The notes below the pieces were generated by a model that saw only the letters and a list, made by a program, of their open reading frames with translations, was not told the DNA's origin and searched no databases. Positions 61,749 to 64,000 of a stretch of DNA of 64,000 nt are shown here, one piece after another. Position 1 is the first letter of the stretch, and every line of letters begins with the position of its first letter. The position numbers were made by a program, and so were the translations under genes. The stretch spans positions 82,501 through 146,500 of the forward strand of contig NZ_QLOE01000001.1 in assembly GCF_003264935.1 (NCBI RefSeq), in the 5' to 3' direction. The DNA comes from Methanothermobacter tenebrarum. Lineage in GTDB: Archaea; Methanobacteriota; Methanobacteria; Methanobacteriales; DSM-23052.

Positions 61749-62720
61749 CTATCTACCCAAATGTATGCACTCCCCTGAAACTATCTTCCTCAATTTCCCA
61801 TTATCCAATTCTAATATAAGGGCACCCTCACTGTTCACACCAACAGCTTCACCTCTCACAATTTCACCCAACTGCTTCCTGATCTCAACATAACTTCCTA
61901 TAGTCTTTGAAAATCTTCTCCACTCATTTAATATCTCAGGGAACCTGCCTCTTTTAAAATCCTCATAAACTTTCTCAAATTCGACTAAAAGCTTCCTAAT
62001 AAGATCAACAGAATCAACATCCACCCCAAGCTCCCTTTTAAGGGATGTGGCCCCTTCACGGAACTCTTCAGGGAACAAGTCCACGTCAACGTTCGTATCT
62101 ATCCCTATACCCACAACAATATATTCTATGGTGTTAAAACGAGCATGAGCCTCCGTCAATATACCGCAAACCTTCTTGTCCCCGATAAGTATATCATTGG
62201 GCCATTTTATCCCAACATCTAAACCAAACTCCCTCTTAAGGGTTTTAGCAACTGCAACACCGGTTACGAGGGTTAAATGGGGGGCCTTAGCCGGTGGTAT
62301 CTCTGGCCTTAATATTATTGACATCCATATACCGCCACGGGGTGATATCCACTTTTTACCCCGCCTACCCCGACCCCTTGTCTGGGTCTTTGCTATGACA
62401 ACAGTACCCTCACTAGCATCATCTTCTGCGAGCTCTTTAGCTATAATATTGGTGGAGTCAACCTCATCAAAACAATAGATCTCTCTACCAATATAACGTG
62501 TCTCCAAGCCCTCCTTTATCTTAGATGGTGATAGATCATCACTTGGCTCCTTTAACCGGTACCCTTCATCTGATTTCTCAAACTTATAACCCCTATCCTC
62601 AAGGATCTTAAGTATTTCCAAGACTTTATCAGGTTCAAGGCCTAATTTTGACGCCATCTCACCTACAGATGCGAATTTTTCCCTGTTTTCATAGAGGAAC
62701 TCAAGAACTTTATAATTCAT
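61749..62720 (-). CDS. birA: Biotin--protein ligase BirA
   Basis: Attaches biotin to the pyruvate carboxylase B subunit and may act as a repressor. Seen: 323 residues: an N-terminal winged helix (VLEFLYENREKFASVGEMASKLGLEPDKVLEILKILEDRGY across the first 48 residues), then the ligase domain with VDSTNIIAKELAEDDASEGTVVIAKTQTRGRGRRGKKWISPRGGIWMSIILRP near 88-140 (GRGRRG biotin/ATP loop), VGIKWPNDILIGDKKVCGIL near 173 (KWPND), VVGIGIDTNVD near 207, and a C-terminal SH3-like part. So it is the bifunctional BirA type. The ATG abuts the stop of pycA, with GGTGTTATAG as ribosome site. Confidence 0.93.
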   Translation of the reverse strand: MNYKVLEFLYENREKFASVGEMASKLGLEPDKVLEILKILEDRGYKFEKSDEGYRLKEPSDDLSPSKIKEGLETRYIGREIYCFDEVDSTNIIAKELAEDDASEGTVVIAKTQTRGRGRRGKKWISPRGGIWMSIILRPEIPPAKAPHLTLVTGVAVAKTLKREFGLDVGIKWPNDILIGDKKVCGILTEAHARFNTIEYIVVGIGIDTNVDVDLFPEEFREGATSLKRELGVDVDSVDLIRKLLVEFEKVYEDFKRGRFPEILNEWRRFSKTIGSYVEIRKQLGEIVRGEAVGVNSEGALILELDNGKLRKIVSGECIHLGR

Positions 62721-64000
62721 CTATAACACCTTTTTATTGGATGCCATATAATTTCCTATTGCCGCTGAAATCGCGGCAACCTTCTTTGAAGGCAGGAATG
62801 TTGATTGTAACCTGGTTACCATCTCTTTGTCCTCGATAACTATCCTCTTCATTTCTTCTTCTATCTGCTTCCTATGATGGTCTACAAAGTGTGTGTGGAG
62901 TTCGCCCCTATTGAAGGCCTCGTTCCTCATTATAGCTTTATGGAATGGTATGGTGGTCTTAACACCCAATATTATATACTCTGCAAGGGCTCTTTTCATC
63001 CTTTCAATGGCCTCTGCACGGTCACGACCCCATACTATAAGCTTTGATATCATTGAATCATAGTAGCTTGGTATCTCATAATTCATATAAACGCCACTGT
63101 CAACCCTAACCCCTATACCACCAGGTGACCTATAACCTGTTATCCTACCTGGTGTCGGCTTGAAATCTGATAGGGGATCCTCAGCGTTTATACGACATTC
63201 AATAGCATGACCTCTTATAGTTATTTCATCTTGCGAACAGCAGAGTTCTTCGCCGGCGGCGATCCTTATCTGTTCCTTCACTATGTCCACACCTGTTATG
63301 ACCTCTGTTATGGGATGTTCTACTTGCACTCTTGTGTTCATTTCAAGGAAATAGAAATCCCCATTGGAATATAGGAATTCAACAGTACCGGCATTAGTAT
63401 AACCTATATGCTTAGCGGCTCTGACAGCCGCCGCACCCATTTTCTCCCTGAGTTCGGGCGTCATTATAGGTGAGGGTGCCTCCTCTATCAATTTTTGGTG
63501 CCTGCGCTGTATTGAACACTCCCTTTCATTAAGGTGTATTATGTTCCCATGTTCGTCTGCCAGCACCTGGAATTCAATGTGCCTAGGCTTTTCAAGGTAC
63601 TTCTCTATATAAACAGTGGGGTCCCCAAAGGCTGATGATGCTACTGATTGTGTGGATTCGATGGCCCTTACAAGTTCGTCTTCCTCATAGACTGTTCTCA
63701 TACCTATACCACCGCCCCCGGCGGATGCTTTTACTATGACGGGGTAGCCTATTTCCTCGGCGATTTTAATGGCTTTTTCAGCATCCTTCACGCCCTCCAC
63801 CGTACCGGGGACCACGGGGACCTTGGCCTTTTTCATGAGTTTCCTCGCCCTTATCTTGTCGCCCATGGCCTCAATAACTGAACTTTTTGGGCCTATGAGT
63901 TTTATTCCATGTTTTTCGCATTCCATGCCAAGTTTTGGGTTTTCGGCTAGGAAACCGTAACCTGGGTGTATGGCCTCTGCACCAGATTTTTCGGCTATGT
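62721..64000 (-). CDS. pycA: Pyruvate carboxylase subunit A (biotin carboxylase), cut by window edge
   Basis: ATP-grasp subunit that carboxylates biotin on PycB, so that pyruvate becomes oxaloacetate for the reductive citric acid branch. The gene runs leftward and its 5' end lies beyond 64000; the visible part is about 426 residues including [20 protein letters not shown] at the edge. Seen: [14 protein letters not shown] (ATP loop), a [38 protein letters not shown] block, [38 protein letters not shown] with the catalytic E/N/R set, and [13 protein letters not shown]. The C terminus ([10 protein letters not shown]) is normal, and birA follows at once. In archaea the A and B subunits are separate; pycB is not in the window. 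Confidence 0.93.
   Translation of the reverse strand, partial: IAEKSGAEAIHPGYGFLAENPKLGMECEKHGIKLIGPKSSVIEAMGDKIRARKLMKKAKVPVVPGTVEGVKDAEKAIKIAEEIGYPVIVKASAGGGGIGMRTVYEEDELVRAIESTQSVASSAFGDPTVYIEKYLEKPRHIEFQVLADEHGNIIHLNERECSIQRRHQKLIEEAPSPIMTPELREKMGAAAVRAAKHIGYTNAGTVEFLYSNGDFYFLEMNTRVQVEHPITEVITGVDIVKEQIRIAAGEELCCSQDEITIRGHAIECRINAEDPLSDFKPTPGRITGYRSPGGIGVRVDSGVYMNYEIPSYYDSMISKLIVWGRDRAEAIERMKRALAEYIILGVKTTIPFHKAIMRNEAFNRGELHTHFVDHHRKQIEEEMKRIVIEDKEMVTRLQSTFLPSKKVAAISAAIGNYMASNKKVL

Noticed and set aside
1-64000. CRISPR array, insertion sequence, phage or rRNA operon
   Set aside because: No regularly spaced repeats, transposase, integrase or rRNA sequence was seen on either strand.

Overview
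The window looks like chromosome from a thermophilic hydrogenotrophic methanogen of the Methanobacteriales, most likely a Methanothermobacter of the lower-GC kind. The support is methanogen-only genes (heterodisulfide reductase hdrCB, seven methanogenesis marker genes, cyclic 2,3-diphosphoglycerate pathway kinase), archaeal RNA biology (Nob1, Trm5, diphthine synthase, NucS, 7S RNA), TATA-type promoters, many GGAGGTGAT-like ribosome sites and frequent TTG/GTG starts. The species is inference. Coding density is high and I see no insertion sequence, phage, CRISPR array or rRNA.

Layout. 0.3-4.8 kb: nadA, an iron-sulfur DUF362 protein, a ferritin-like protein, and a leftward ferredoxin / MetX-like hydrolase / small protein / HIT-like group. 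4.8-10.4 kb: M48 membrane protease, NucS, and a MoxR ATPase and VWA protein separated by 1.1 kb holding two apparently decayed small genes. 10.5-16.2 kb: nitrilase-family amidase, HEAT-repeat protein, PsbP-like lipid-anchored or membrane-anchored protein, metallophosphoesterase and Lhr helicase. 16.2-20.8 kb: leftward dTDP-rhamnose operon (rmlDACB) with a HAD phosphatase and a methyltransferase. 20.9-22.5 kb: TrmO-like methylase, flavodoxin, MoaB.

22.6-31.9 kb: a possible small structured RNA, then one tight eleven-gene operon: nob1, DUF2117, mmp2, mmp3, mmp6, DUF2111, mmp5, mmp15, mmp17, mmp7, mtnA. The marker proteins are those linked to ATP-dependent activation of methyl-coenzyme M reductase. 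31.9-40 kb: trm5, dphB, methyltransferase, a short TgtA/ArcS-like protein, then hdrCB behind a palindromic operator; HdrC carries an unusual charged N-terminal extension with an exact 45-bp tandem repeat and an internal ribosome site that would give the usual 185-residue protein. Then DUF749-like, DUF2096, phosphoesterase, 2-phosphoglycerate kinase, CBS protein and PiT phosphate transporter.

41.0-48.7 kb: 7S (SRP) RNA followed by tRNA-Ser(GCT), a small membrane protein, CDF metal transporter, aminotransferase, radical SAM protein, coaD, DUF84 NTPase and an STT3/AglB-family protein with an altered WWDYG motif. 48.8-53.3 kb: three very short class III signal-peptide (pilin-like) proteins around a winged-helix-like gene with its own inverted-repeat operator, then a membrane-anchored PLD-like protein, UPF0173 hydrolase and an arvA-arvB-arvC type operon (Era-like GTPase, DUF2073, zinc ribbon), a module linked to archaeal extracellular vesicles. 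53.3-64 kb: RqcH, small membrane protein, DUF2070, fumarate hydratase beta subunit, DUF6282, NYN nuclease-like, SelA/SepSecS-like PLP enzyme, rtcA, birA and the 3' part of pycA, cut by the window edge.

The most rewarding places are the hdrC extension and operator, the structured region before the marker operon, the pilin/vesicle stretch, and the decaying interval between moxR and the VWA gene.
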